Of a stretch of 64,000 nt of DNA, positions 8,568 through 17,324 are shown piece after piece. Below the pieces are notes generated by a model. It searched no databases and had not been told where the DNA came from. It worked only from the letters and a program-made list of their open reading frames with translations. The DNA lies in assembly GCF_947493125.1 (NCBI RefSeq), contig NZ_CANLQB010000015.1:1-64000 (forward strand), written 5' to 3'. The translations under genes and the position numbers were made by a program. Source of the DNA: an uncultured Roseobacter sp. GTDB taxonomy: Bacteria > Pseudomonadota > Alphaproteobacteria > Rhodobacterales > Rhodobacteraceae. The number at the start of each line of letters is the position of its first letter. Position 1 is the first letter of the stretch.

Positions 8568-9904
8568 GACGGAGCATCTTTGTACGGTTGGGCGGCAAGG
8601 ACGAAGAACCTGCTAAAGGTACCGCTGATATCACCATCGATATGATCGACAACTTTGGTGATCTCGACAGGGGATTAGGCCAGCTATTGGACCGACTGTT
8701 GAAGTTGGGAGCGAGGCCAAGCGAGGCCGCAGTCGATCTAATGATCTTGGCGACGGCGGTGTATGCGGCCGATACAGGTGTTTCGCGGCACAGATATGCC
8801 GATGATGGCTGGACGCGTATGATCGATCTGAGCGTTCCCGTGTCAGATCCGATGCTCTGGCGGAGCCGAGAAGACCACCTCTCAAGAATGCTTCAATTCC
8901 TGACCGGCGATCATTGGGGTTTCACGTTTCGCGATAGACCGGATCACTTCTCATCCTTCACGAAACAACCCGAACAAATGGATCTCACGGACTTCACACA
9001 AGTGAGCCTCTTCTCGGGCGGATTGGATAGCCTCATCGGTGCGATCGATCTAATCGCTTCTGGGCAGCGTCCCCTGTTGGTTAGTCATTATTGGGACGGT
9101 GAGGCATCCAGCGCTCAACGTCAGCTGCTCGAAGTATTGAAGGATCGTCACGAAGACGCCTTCGAGTCTGTTCGGGCCTATGTCGGCTTTCGAAAGAAGG
9201 ATTTTCCGGAAGCTGGCAGCGACAATAACCAGCGGGCGCGCTCGTTCCTTTTTTACAGCCTCGCAGTGGTTGCGGCCGATGCGGTCGCCTCGACTAACAC
9301 AGTGCTTATCCCCGAAAACGGTTTGATCGCTCTCAACGTGCCCATGGACGCTCATCGTCTCGGATCATTGAGTACGCGGACAGCTCATCCACACTTCATC
9401 CGGTCAATGTCCGAACTGGTAAACGGGTTGGGCGTCGATGTCATTTTTGAAAACCCTTATCGTTTCAAGACGAAAGGGGAGATGGCCAGAGAGTGTTTGG
9501 ATCGCGACTTGCTCGCCGAGTTGGCCCCCGTCTCGATGTCGTGTTCCCATCCGGCGCAGGTCCGTTTCGAGAGGGCACCGCCGCAGCATTGTGGACGTTG
9601 TGTCCCGTGCCTGATCCGTCGCGCGTCGCTAGCCGCCGGCCTCGATGAGGCGGATAAAACGACCTATTTTCTCGATGATCTGAAGAAAGGTGTCCTGGAC
9701 TCGAAGTCAGCGGACGGGAAGAATATTAGGTCCTTCATGTTCGCTGCCGAAAACCTGCGGAAGAACCCCAGCCGGGCGAGATTTCTGGTGCAAAAGCCGG
9801 GGCCGCTGAACCGAGATGATCTGGACGCTTATGTCGACGTGTATCGCCGCGGCATGGATGAAGTTTCGAAGATACTTCAGGGAGTTAGGGCAAAGCATGT
9901 CTAA
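8564..9904 (+). CDS. qatC: QatC, QueC-like PP-loop enzyme
   Basis: This 446-residue protein contains a QueC-like domain with the PP-loop motif VSLFSGGLDSLIGA near residues 147-160. A Cys cluster, CSHPA...HCGRCVPCLIRR near 325-350, matches the zinc site of 7-cyano-7-deazaguanine synthases. QueC makes preQ0 from 7-carboxy-7-deazaguanine. In Qat and related systems the homologue is thought to modify another molecule, possibly a protein or nucleic acid. The N-terminal 140 residues are an extension absent from housekeeping QueC. It overlaps qatB by four and qatD by eight bases. Confidence 0.88.
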   Translation: MRRSIFVRLGGKDEEPAKGTADITIDMIDNFGDLDRGLGQLLDRLLKLGARPSEAAVDLMILATAVYAADTGVSRHRYADDGWTRMIDLSVPVSDPMLWRSREDHLSRMLQFLTGDHWGFTFRDRPDHFSSFTKQPEQMDLTDFTQVSLFSGGLDSLIGAIDLIASGQRPLLVSHYWDGEASSAQRQLLEVLKDRHEDAFESVRAYVGFRKKDFPEAGSDNNQRARSFLFYSLAVVAADAVASTNTVLIPENGLIALNVPMDAHRLGSLSTRTAHPHFIRSMSELVNGLGVDVIFENPYRFKTKGEMARECLDRDLLAELAPVSMSCSHPAQVRFERAPPQHCGRCVPCLIRRASLAAGLDEADKTTYFLDDLKKGVLDSKSADGKNIRSFMFAAENLRKNPSRARFLVQKPGPLNRDDLDAYVDVYRRGMDEVSKILQGVRAKHV

Positions 9905-10655
9905 CATGGATGTGCAAGATGCCGTCGACTTCCATTGCCATCTTGATCTCTGTCAGGACATGCGAGCGGCTTATGCGCGTTGTGAGTCCGCTCGTTGCCT
10001 CACACTTGCGGTGACGACGACACCAAAGGCGTTTGCCCGGAATGAAAGTATGGCTCGGGATGGCCGGTTCGTGCGCGCCGCCCTCGGAATCCATCCGCAG
10101 CTGGTCGCTCAGAGAGCGTCGGAACTCTCCCTATTCGAAGAGCTCGCACCCTCGACGAGGTTTATCGGGGAGGTCGGCCTCGATGCTGGTCGTCGGTTTT
10201 ATTCATCATTTGAGCGTCAGAAGCTCGTATTTGAACGCGTGATGGCGCTCTGCGCGAGGCTCGGAGACAAAGTCATAAGCATTCACAGCGTCCGAACCGC
10301 CAAACAGGTGCTCGACGTCGTCGAACAAGTCGGGATTCATCGATCGTGTGTTCCTGTACTGCACTGGTTCAGCGCATCGAGACCAGAGATCAGGAGGGCC
10401 CTCGATCTCGGCTGCTACTTCTCAGTCAACGAACAGATGATAACGGCTCCGACAGGACAGAAATTGCTCGAGACCGTTCCGTTGAGCCGTGTGCTTACTG
10501 AAACGGACGCACCGTTCCAATCTGGTGAGTTCGGCGGAAAGTTTCCAGGTGACGTTAGAGGTGCGATTCAGTTGATTGCGCGTGCATATGGTATGGATCA
10601 AGCGGCGACCGCAGCCCGGATAAGGCGAACGGCGATGGAGCTGTTAACTGTTTGA
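9897..10655 (+). CDS. qatD: QatD, TatD-like metal-dependent hydrolase
   Basis: The 252-residue protein has the TatD amidohydrolase fold: HxH in DFHCHLD near residue 13, the metal Glu in GEVGLDAG, His in ISIHSVR and VLHWFS, and the final Asp in TETDAP. TatD enzymes are metal-dependent DNases. QatD is the putative nuclease of the Qat system. The start ATG 9897 lies inside qatC (8-bp overlap ATGTCTAA), which keeps the amidohydrolase motif at the N-terminus. An upstream frame start would add an unrelated stretch. It completes an intact qatABCD operon. Confidence 0.88.
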   Translation: MSNMDVQDAVDFHCHLDLCQDMRAAYARCESARCLTLAVTTTPKAFARNESMARDGRFVRAALGIHPQLVAQRASELSLFEELAPSTRFIGEVGLDAGRRFYSSFERQKLVFERVMALCARLGDKVISIHSVRTAKQVLDVVEQVGIHRSCVPVLHWFSASRPEIRRALDLGCYFSVNEQMITAPTGQKLLETVPLSRVLTETDAPFQSGEFGGKFPGDVRGAIQLIARAYGMDQAATAARIRRTAMELLTV

Positions 10656-10756
10656 TCGCTTACGGCACAGAACACCGGCCTTGCTTCGACGCGGTGCCAG
10701 CTGACCGAAGTCGACAAAATTAGTGCACCAACGGCGCGCGAAATGGGGGAGGCATT

Positions 10757-12319
10757 GTGTCTTCTGACAAAATCAAGAGGCTCTACGAGTTGAGAGAGAA
10801 CGATCCACGAGAAGCGATCGAGCTCGCACGTGATCTGGGTCCAGACCTCCGCCCGGAAGAGAGAGAGGCCGCGGCGGTTGTTCTCGTTGATTGTGGCGAC
10901 GCGGTCGGTGATTTTTCTTCGGTGAGCAAAGGCGTCGAGATCTTTGACGAGCTTTTGGCACCTGCCGGGTCCCATCCCGGTCTCTCATACAACCTCGCGA
11001 ATTCCCTGCAAGTGCGTGCCCGTCTCGTACATGGGCCACTGTCCCCAATCTCTGGCAAAGCTTTCGAAGACCGTTTCCGGGCAAGAGTCCAGTTCGGGGC
11101 GGTGCTACGTGATGGCACGGCATCGTCCGAGCTGAAATCTCAGGCGCTGACAAATATTGGTATCCTCCTATTGGACACATCTCGTTGGGTCGAGGGCCTG
11201 GACTGCTTCCAGCGCGCGCTGAAGGTGCTGCCTCGGAACGGAGTCGCAGCCTATCAGGAGATGCGGCATTCAATGGGACTTGCTGGGTTGTTTCACCGAA
11301 AGCACGAGACCTATCAAACCTACTGCCACATCGATACGCTCCTCCAGCGCATACGTCAGCTTGCCGACGTCGTGATCTCGAACCAAGAGACCGTCATCGA
11401 TTTTTCTGGGAGGGAGGCCTTGCGAACTGTGATCGAAGCCGCGAACGATGCGGCCAAGATCGAGCCAATCCCTCGAAAGCTGATCGAAAACCGCTATTTC
11501 GAGTTCATCAACGCGGAGGCTTTGGCGCTGTCGATCTGCTGCAGTGCCGAAGAGTACCAGGCCGGTCGCTTCGATTTGCTATCCGTTCCATCGATACGCG
11601 CCAAGAAGTCGGACGGGCACGGAGTGCCGGAAGTCTTTGCGATGATAAACGTGATGAAATCAGACTATGCGTTCGCCCGGCAGGTCTACTATGACGTTAG
11701 GGAGCATGGCATTGAAACGCCATACTTGGAGACAACCTCACACGCGGACACCCTGGACTACGCGGTGTACGGGGTCCGTTACTCGGCTCTGACGAGCGCG
11801 CAACGCATCGCGTTCGACGTCCTGGACAAGATCGCTGTCGCGCTGGCGTGCTATCTTGAAATGAAGAAAGCGCACAGGTCTAGCTTTGCTGACGTGTGGG
11901 GCAAGACAGGAAAAGAGGGAGCCCTCCAGCTCCACGATGAGATATTGGCCCACCTAAGAGCAGGAAACCCTGGGTTGATAGCGCTATACAACATCTACCA
12001 TGACATCTCGAAGGACCGGAGCCGGGGCGACGGTTTCATGCAGGCTCACAAGAGCTACAGGAACAGCTCCACACACCGTTTCTCAGTCTTGCATGATGAC
12101 ATGTTTTCGGACGACAAGTCTTCCGTGTCGTTGGCGGTCGATCACACCCGTCTTGATCGGTTTGAGCGCCTGACGCTCGATTCTCTGAAACTTGCACGCG
12201 CGGCCTTATTCTACTTCGTAGACTTCATAAACTTTGCGGAGGATGCACGCCGGGACGAAAATGGCGTTATCGTTCTCTCTTCTAGGGTTCCAGATCATGA
12301 TCACATTCGAGGTCGATAA
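10757..12319 (+). CDS. LA2681-type HEPN protein, putative abortive-infection RNase
   Basis: This 520-residue protein starts at GTG 10757 behind a strong GGGGGAGG site. The N-terminal third (residues about 15-190) is TPR-like, with an ALKVLPRN repeat end. The C-terminal part resembles the LA2681 HEPN domain and contains the RX4H motif RNSSTH at Arg435-His440, the usual catalytic pair of HEPN RNases. HEPN proteins degrade RNA during phage infection or stress. It lies about 100 bases after qatD on the same strand and may be cotranscribed or an independent defence gene. RNase activity is inferred from the intact motif. Confidence 0.75.
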   Translation: MSSDKIKRLYELRENDPREAIELARDLGPDLRPEEREAAAVVLVDCGDAVGDFSSVSKGVEIFDELLAPAGSHPGLSYNLANSLQVRARLVHGPLSPISGKAFEDRFRARVQFGAVLRDGTASSELKSQALTNIGILLLDTSRWVEGLDCFQRALKVLPRNGVAAYQEMRHSMGLAGLFHRKHETYQTYCHIDTLLQRIRQLADVVISNQETVIDFSGREALRTVIEAANDAAKIEPIPRKLIENRYFEFINAEALALSICCSAEEYQAGRFDLLSVPSIRAKKSDGHGVPEVFAMINVMKSDYAFARQVYYDVREHGIETPYLETTSHADTLDYAVYGVRYSALTSAQRIAFDVLDKIAVALACYLEMKKAHRSSFADVWGKTGKEGALQLHDEILAHLRAGNPGLIALYNIYHDISKDRSRGDGFMQAHKSYRNSSTHRFSVLHDDMFSDDKSSVSLAVDHTRLDRFERLTLDSLKLARAALFYFVDFINFAEDARRDENGVIVLSSRVPDHDHIRGR

Positions 12320-12429
12320 TGGGCCTTTGTTGATCGGCCTTCTACGCACTCCGACGGCATCTTCGCTGTCCGATCCTCCAGTCAGTTTTCGCAGCGTGCA
12401 AAACAAGTCATTGTCAAGGGTCGGTGCGG

Positions 12430-13017
12430 TCATACACCTTCCGGCGGTTCCGGCCAGCGGTGAGTGACCGCTTCCCTCACCTCGGTCTGTACGGGGTCGG
12501 GTGCACGACGAACATACTCCAGTGCGATCGCGAGATTGTCTCTTGGTAGTGCTTCGAGGTAACGTATGGCCGCTTCGACCGAGAATGGTTCATCCCGCAC
12601 ATCCGCAAAGTTGCTTGCAAGTGCGGTCCAGATCGCGGCATCAAAGCCTGTCTCCTCCAACCACGCCCGCACCGTGTCGACTGCTTCCGGGTGACGTTCC
12701 ACCGCACGATCGCTGACGTTGCCGGACGGCAGGTCTACATAGCCCACACCGTTCACGTGCTGCATGCCTTCGCGCACGCGAAGATTCTCCTTGGCTTCAC
12801 CAAGATCCTTGAAACTACTCGTCGCAGCAAATGTTGGGCAAAGCGCTCCGTTGGCCTCGTCAATCACAAGGGTCAAGCGAGGTGTCGGTCCGTTCCTTCC
12901 TGAGATCCGGCTGAATTCGATGGGTATCAACGGCCCGATGGAAACAAATGAGTCAGAGATTTCAAGACATCTAGGATCCCATTGTAAAGAGCCCCATGCC
13001 AAAACACAGATTTTCAT
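12430..13017 (-). CDS. Gamma-glutamylcyclotransferase-fold-like protein
   Basis: The 195-residue protein opens with MKICVLAWGSLQWDPRCL, which resembles the YGSL substrate-loop motif of GGCT/AIG2-like folds. An acidic residue in the later LEETGFDAAIWTALASNF segment may serve as part of the site. GGCT-like enzymes release 5-oxoproline from gamma-glutamyl compounds, but many members have unknown substrates. It stands alone, convergent with the HEPN gene, inside the defence island. The fold assignment rests mainly on the N-terminal motif, so the call is moderate. Confidence 0.5.
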   Translation of the reverse strand: MKICVLAWGSLQWDPRCLEISDSFVSIGPLIPIEFSRISGRNGPTPRLTLVIDEANGALCPTFAATSSFKDLGEAKENLRVREGMQHVNGVGYVDLPSGNVSDRAVERHPEAVDTVRAWLEETGFDAAIWTALASNFADVRDEPFSVEAAIRYLEALPRDNLAIALEYVRRAPDPVQTEVREAVTHRWPEPPEGV

Positions 13018-13114
13018 AGATGCGCCTCGTAACGAAGTTTTCGAATGGCTGTGACACTCTTGCTAATTGGATCGTCTTGATGAGCTCAGACTGACGAATG
13101 AGCAAAAAAGGAGG

Positions 13115-13690
13115 TCAAGCGACGTTCTTTCGACGAATGTTTTTTGATGCGCGTACCGCGTCTGTTACACCAACCCGATACTGATAGAGTTGCCAGCTAA
13201 CCTGGTATTCACTTTCGATTTGTGGTCTCGAATAGCTATTCATAACCATGAAAACCGTTGCCTTTTTGGGCAACAGAAGGGTCGCACCAAACCACTTGGC
13301 CTCTTCTTCAATGTTGCGATCATAGGCGCGCTCGCCGTTCTCTTTGACTGGAACGTCCATGTTGTGCCCCAAAATGATATGAGCAAGCTCGTGGGCCAAA
13401 TCCGAATTTTGCCGACGTGGGTGACTGAAATCGTTGTGATGGATTTCCTTGTAGCTACCGTCAGATATGATCAATCCTGAAAACGGATCATCCGGATGAG
13501 TTGCCCAATAGTTTGGGATTTCCGGCGGAAGGCAGCTATTGGTTTTGATCCCAAAAATTGGCACTTCTAAGTGGTCGGCGAGTTTTCGTGGGCAAAGCGG
13601 AGCATGTGGCTCGAGATTTAATTCACCACGAAACTCTTCTGTATATCGCTCCGCCTCGGCCTTGAAACCGTACTTAAACTTGTGTGCCAT
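13115..13690 (-). CDS. ImmA/IrrE-family metallopeptidase
   Basis: The 191-residue protein carries the zinc-protease motif HELAH at residues 100-104 followed by IILGH, typical of ImmA/IrrE (DUF955) peptidases. These cleave or inactivate a partner XRE repressor to derepress mobile-element, toxin-antitoxin or defence genes. Its gene overlaps the upstream XRE regulator by 17 bases on the same strand, the usual repressor-antirepressor pairing. A likely target promoter lies in the divergent region 14046-14144. No transmembrane segment is present. Confidence 0.85.
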   Translation of the reverse strand: MAHKFKYGFKAEAERYTEEFRGELNLEPHAPLCPRKLADHLEVPIFGIKTNSCLPPEIPNYWATHPDDPFSGLIISDGSYKEIHHNDFSHPRRQNSDLAHELAHIILGHNMDVPVKENGERAYDRNIEEEAKWFGATLLLPKKATVFMVMNSYSRPQIESEYQVSWQLYQYRVGVTDAVRASKNIRRKNVA

Positions 13691-14045
13691 CCGACCGACG
13701 TTTCCTCATATCTTCATATAGAGTTTTGATCATCAGCTCCATCGTTTGGGCATCTTCGCCTTTGATGTTCCTGTCGGCTCTTAAGAGGGTCGTGATCTCG
13801 GCCAAAGTATCCTTTTGCGCCCGGGTCATCGTTTCTGTCCGATAGAACTGGCTAACATCGAGGTTGGACCACGAAGCGAGGGCCGCGAGGCTATCAACAT
13901 CGGGGCGTTTCCCTTGTCCCATACGGGTAAGGGTTGAGGCAGACACCTTAGCTTTCTCTGCGACTTTCTTCCAAGATATCTCCCGGTCGCGTCTGATGGC
14001 GTCGAGGGCCGCATAGAATCCTTCAGCATCAAAAAAATTCGACAT
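13674..14045 (-). CDS. XRE-family transcriptional regulator
   Basis: This 123-residue protein has an N-terminal helix-turn-helix (about residues 10-60, ISWKKVAEKAKVSASTLTRM) of the XRE/Cro type and a helical C-terminus. I place the start at ATG 14045 because a GGGAG site sits six bases upstream. A longer frame adds 17 unrelated residues. It is the presumed repressor for itself and for the divergent gene at 14145, and the partner of the ImmA peptidase encoded immediately downstream. Confidence 0.85.
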   Translation of the reverse strand: MSNFFDAEGFYAALDAIRRDREISWKKVAEKAKVSASTLTRMGQGKRPDVDSLAALASWSNLDVSQFYRTETMTRAQKDTLAEITTLLRADRNIKGEDAQTMELMIKTLYEDMRKRRSDGTQV

Positions 14046-14096
14046 GTGATCTCCCGTTTCATTGTTGCAATATTCCGAGAATCGGGTATACAACAA

Positions 14097-14110
14097 TTGC
14101 TATCTAGCAA
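14097..14110. promoter_or_regulatory. Palindromic operator candidate between xre and small basic gene
   Basis: The 14-base sequence TTGCTATCTAGCAA has perfect 6-bp arms (TTGCTA/TAGCAA) around a 2-base centre. It lies in the 99-base divergent region between the XRE regulator and the gene at 14145. Partly related TTG-rich half sites (GTTGCAA near 14064-14070 and CAACAATTGC at 14091-14100) are nearby. Such palindromes are typical XRE operators, but binding is inferred. Confidence 0.5.
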
Positions 14111-14144
14111 CACAACGTCAGACTAGCAAGTGAAAGGAAATCAT

Positions 14145-14357
14145 ATGGCTAAAAAGGGAAGTAGCACTCGTGCCCGGAGCACCATATCTGGTCGCTTCGT
14201 TACCAAAGCGCATGCGAACCGTAGCCCGCGCACGACTGTGAATGAAAAAGTTGGTGGCGGGTCAACTCACGGTGCAACACGTAGCGCGGTCTCCGGCAAA
14301 TTCGTCAGCGCAAGCTATGGTGCTCGCAATCCCCGTACCACGATGCGCGACGGATGA
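14145..14357 (+). CDS. Small basic protein with internal duplication
   Basis: The 70-residue product begins at ATG 14145 with a good AAAGGA site. It consists of two copies of a module: RSTISGRFVTKAHANRSPRTT (about residues 11-31) and RSAVSGKFVSASYGARNPRTT (about 46-66), joined by a Gly-rich linker. It is strongly basic and probably disordered or nucleic-acid binding. Similar small proteins are common in proteobacterial accessory regions but have no known function. It is divergent from the XRE-ImmA pair and so likely under their control. A strong hairpin follows. Confidence 0.7.
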   Translation: MAKKGSSTRARSTISGRFVTKAHANRSPRTTVNEKVGGGSTHGATRSAVSGKFVSASYGARNPRTTMRDG

Positions 14358-14383
14358 AGTTCCGAGCGATGTGTGAAGCGAGC

Positions 14384-14424
14384 GATGGCAATGTTGCGGC
14401 TTTATCTCCCGCAGCGTTGCCATC
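14384..14424 (+). terminator. Strong hairpin after the small basic gene
   Basis: A 16-base stem (14384-14399 with 14409-14424) pairs fully if two G-U pairs are allowed, with a nine-base loop. It is followed by AATTATTTG, a weak U-tract. It starts 27 bases after the stop of the gene at 14357 and is probably its transcription terminator. Confidence 0.65.
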
Positions 14425-14546
14425 AATTATTTGAGCAATTAGTTAGATCAGAGCACGATATGGTCGATGAATATACGAAAGTTGGCGAACCGCAGTAGCC
14501 AAGTCTGCCTGCCGGTAATTTGCTGCGCATTGATTAGGATTTGACA

Positions 14547-14774
14547 ATGAAGAAGAGTGAGGCGGAATCTGCGATAAGGCACCTGTGTCATGTTTGGGGG
14601 GATGAAGTCGGGAAGCCACGCGCAGCAGAAAGCGAACCAAGTTTCTTTGCTTTCAAGTCTTGGGTGGATCAAAAAGGATACGGTCACTACCTGAACTTTC
14701 GCTCTGTTCGTGGAGCGTCGGCGGATGCCGAGCTCTGGTTTGATGAAGAATTTAAACAACAGTGGCGAAACTAA
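14547..14774 (+). CDS. Hypothetical small protein
   Basis: This 75-residue protein starts at ATG 14547, with AGGA at 14536-14539. It is acidic to neutral, with a W-rich centre (LCHVWGDEVGKP, FFAFKSWVDQKGYGHYLNF) and a C-terminal ELWFDEEFKQQWR. I do not recognise the family. It lies between a terminator and the converging integrase gene, a common place for small cargo genes of mobile elements. No signal peptide or membrane helix is present. Confidence 0.6.
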   Translation: MKKSEAESAIRHLCHVWGDEVGKPRAAESEPSFFAFKSWVDQKGYGHYLNFRSVRGASADAELWFDEEFKQQWRN

Positions 14775-14788
14775 GAAACGCTGGGCCT

Positions 14789-15733
14789 TCAGTATCGTTT
14801 TTCTAACGAACTTAAAACGTCAGCCCTTTCCATTGCCGACCGAAGCGCGCTGTTCGAAACCCTCACATAGATCTCGGTCGTCTTGAGGTTCGCATGCCCG
14901 AGGAGCGCTTGGACCATTCGGATGTCGATGCCTTCTTCAATCAGCAGCGTCGCGGCCGAGTGCCGGAACCTGTGCGGGGTCAGGTGCGGTTCAATTCCGA
15001 GGCGCCTGGACAGCGCCCGCAGCCGCTTCCGGAACGTGGCGGATCGGAGTCGACGTCCCTTCATGTTGAGGAACAGCGGCGCGTTAAGGGGGCCGTCTTT
15101 GCAGCGCACCTGACAGTAACTTTGAAACTCCTCCTGCAGTCTGTGGTTTGGGACGAAGACGACCCGCTCCTTGCCGCCTTTTCCGCGCACGAGGATCTGG
15201 CCGCCATGCGGCGAGACATCGCCAACCCGTAGATTTGTCAGTTCGCTGATCCGGAGACCGGTCACGATGAGCAGCTTGATGATCAGGATCGTGAGGTCAG
15301 CAATAACGGTCTGCGCGGTTTGCGCCGTCACTGACTTCGAATTTGGCGGGATCGTCGGTATTTCTGCCCGAAGCACCATTTTCAATGTCTCGCGATCAAC
15401 AGGGCGCGGCAGACGACGCGGGATTCGGACGGAGATGCGGAGATCGGCAAACGGGGAGGGCAGGGCAGCGTTCCGATCTTCCCGCCAGGCAAAATACGAT
15501 CTCAGGGTCGAGAGCCGCCGCTCGATTGTCGCGGGCTTCGCGTTGATCGCGTCTCGAAGGTGGCGATGGTAGGCGAGAATGTCCTCTCTCGACACCGGAT
15601 CGCCGAGCCGGTGCTCTTTGCTGAAGCGCGCGAAGGTCCGCAAATCCTGCGCATAGGCCCGCAAGGTGTGATGTCCGACGCCGCGTTCATCGCGGCGCGA
15701 ATTGACGAAAGCGGTGTGATCGAGGTGAGGCAT
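14789..15733 (-). CDS. Tyrosine recombinase / integrase
   Basis: The 314-residue protein has a SAM-like N-terminal core-binding domain (residues about 5-85) and a C-terminal catalytic domain with all expected residues: Arg161 in TGLRISE, Lys188 in GKGGKER, His254-x-x-Arg257 in HRFRH, His280 in LGHAN and Tyr289 in TEIYVRVS. It resembles XerC/D-like integrases of plasmids and genomic islands. It sits at the boundary between the defence genes and the photolyase operon, so it is the likely integrase of the island. No attachment repeat was identified by eye. Confidence 0.9.
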   Translation of the reverse strand: MPHLDHTAFVNSRRDERGVGHHTLRAYAQDLRTFARFSKEHRLGDPVSREDILAYHRHLRDAINAKPATIERRLSTLRSYFAWREDRNAALPSPFADLRISVRIPRRLPRPVDRETLKMVLRAEIPTIPPNSKSVTAQTAQTVIADLTILIIKLLIVTGLRISELTNLRVGDVSPHGGQILVRGKGGKERVVFVPNHRLQEEFQSYCQVRCKDGPLNAPLFLNMKGRRLRSATFRKRLRALSRRLGIEPHLTPHRFRHSAATLLIEEGIDIRMVQALLGHANLKTTEIYVRVSNSALRSAMERADVLSSLEKRY

Positions 15734-15866
15734 GCTGAACTCCTATGGTGGGGTTCAGGCAGTTCAGCACAGGCCGGTCAGTGCTCAATAATAGGCATCT
15801 GCTGCGGTAACGATAATGGGACCCAATATTCGTTCAGACTGAAAATTTGCTTTGGTTCGCTAGGCT

Positions 15867-17324
15867 TCACAACAAGTCTTCGGGCATGCCTTGCGGCACA
15901 TTAATGTGTGGCGTTGCACGTGAAGCCCAATCTGCCAGCCATTCTGCAGCTCCGTCACGCTTGCGGATGGTACGGTCCGACTTCGGCGGCACCCAGCCGT
16001 AGATCGATTGCTCGCGCCAAGCAGGCTTCGACATGCCGAACACCCATCTCATGTTGCCATAGGTTGCTGGGTCTCGGCCATCAAGGGAAAGGCGATCGTT
16101 GAGGTAGCAAGCCGTTTTCCAGGCGGTCTGCGGATCCTTTGTCCATTTGATCAGCTGTTTGCCCCAATACATGCGGAGATTGTTGTGCATGTAGCCGGTG
16201 AGAAGCCATTGGCGCTGAGCGGCGTTCCAAGTTTCGTCCTCTGTTCGTCCATGCACTAAGTCATTCAGCGGATAGAGAACGGGGCGTGGGTCACCGGCAT
16301 GTTCGATAAGAGATTGCCGCGGACGCTCGGGTACGGTCTCAAAGCTGTCGGGACGCTCTTCGCGATAGGCTAAGTAGTGGAAGTATTCTCGCCATGTCAG
16401 CAATTCGTCGAGGTATTTCCATTTCGCGTTGGCAGGGACATCTGCGGCCCGGATAGCTTCTGTGATCTTCCTTGGCCCAAGCAGTCCAAAATGCAAGTAA
16501 GGTGACAGGCGTGAAACGCCGTTTTCCTCCGCAGGATTATTGCGTCGATTGGGATAAGACTTCAGCGCGGTATCGACAAATTCAATCAGTGTTGCTTCGG
16601 CGGCTAGCGCAGTCGGAGGGAACTCGGGGCAGGGGGGTAACGAGTGGTCAATTGCGCAACTCGCTATGATCTCCGACAATTTGGTATCAGACTTGCTGCC
16701 CAAGGCTTCATCTTCGAAACAAAGGTTGCCATCGTACCGGGGAACCGACGGTTCAAAATCTCGCGCATGCTCCTCGTATATGTTTCGTAAAGCGCCACTC
16801 GCTTTGCGGAACGCTGGCGTGGTCCTGAGTCCATCGGGTAAAGTACGGGTTGGGACGAGCCGTGCGGTATCGACAGCGATCACGGCAACTTTCGAGCGCT
16901 TCGCAAAACGATCGGCCTGTTCACGTGCGACAAAGACAGGGTGGTCGTCGGTCAGAACCGCAGCCGCACTTTCAGCCAGACGGTAAACCAAACCCTTCTG
17001 ACGCCACCCTTTCCGCTCGACGTAGTTGACGCTCCGCACTCCGCGTTGCGCACACCCCTGTTGCAGATCGCGACTGGCGCCAAGCAAAAACGCATGTAGC
17101 CGGTCGGACGCGTAGGGGTAGTCTTCGCGCACCCCGTGATAGACGAGCACGGGGAGGCCAAGCACGTTGCCAAGCTCGATCGCAGCATCCAGTGCCGGAT
17201 TGTCCCACGCGCGCAGCGTTTGTTGCAGCCAGCAGAGCACATAGGCGGTTTCGTCTGACTTCCTTAGCGGCGCGGCATTGAGGGGGCGGATGCGATCGGC
17301 GATGTCGGGTGACCATTTATGCAT
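15867..17324 (-). CDS. Class II CPD photolyase
   Basis: The 485-residue protein matches class II deoxyribodipyrimidine photolyases, FAD enzymes that use light to split cyclobutane pyrimidine dimers. The antenna domain opens with VLCWLQQTLRAWDNPAL. The FAD domain contains LSPYLHFG, LDELLTWREYF, WNAAQRQ, MHNNLRMYWGKQL and YLNDRLSLDGRDP, all typical of class II. I start at ATG 17324 because it overlaps the upstream cryptochrome stop by eight bases (ATGCATAA). A longer frame adds a 39-residue stretch without homology. The two photolyase-family genes thus form an operon. Confidence 0.88.
   Translation of the reverse strand: MHKWSPDIADRIRPLNAAPLRKSDETAYVLCWLQQTLRAWDNPALDAAIELGNVLGLPVLVYHGVREDYPYASDRLHAFLLGASRDLQQGCAQRGVRSVNYVERKGWRQKGLVYRLAESAAAVLTDDHPVFVAREQADRFAKRSKVAVIAVDTARLVPTRTLPDGLRTTPAFRKASGALRNIYEEHARDFEPSVPRYDGNLCFEDEALGSKSDTKLSEIIASCAIDHSLPPCPEFPPTALAAEATLIEFVDTALKSYPNRRNNPAEENGVSRLSPYLHFGLLGPRKITEAIRAADVPANAKWKYLDELLTWREYFHYLAYREERPDSFETVPERPRQSLIEHAGDPRPVLYPLNDLVHGRTEDETWNAAQRQWLLTGYMHNNLRMYWGKQLIKWTKDPQTAWKTACYLNDRLSLDGRDPATYGNMRWVFGMSKPAWREQSIYGWVPPKSDRTIRKRDGAAEWLADWASRATPHINVPQGMPEDLL

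Noticed and set aside
12234-12467. Plus-strand reading frame across the end of the HEPN gene
   Set aside because: It overlaps two better supported genes and lacks a ribosome binding site.
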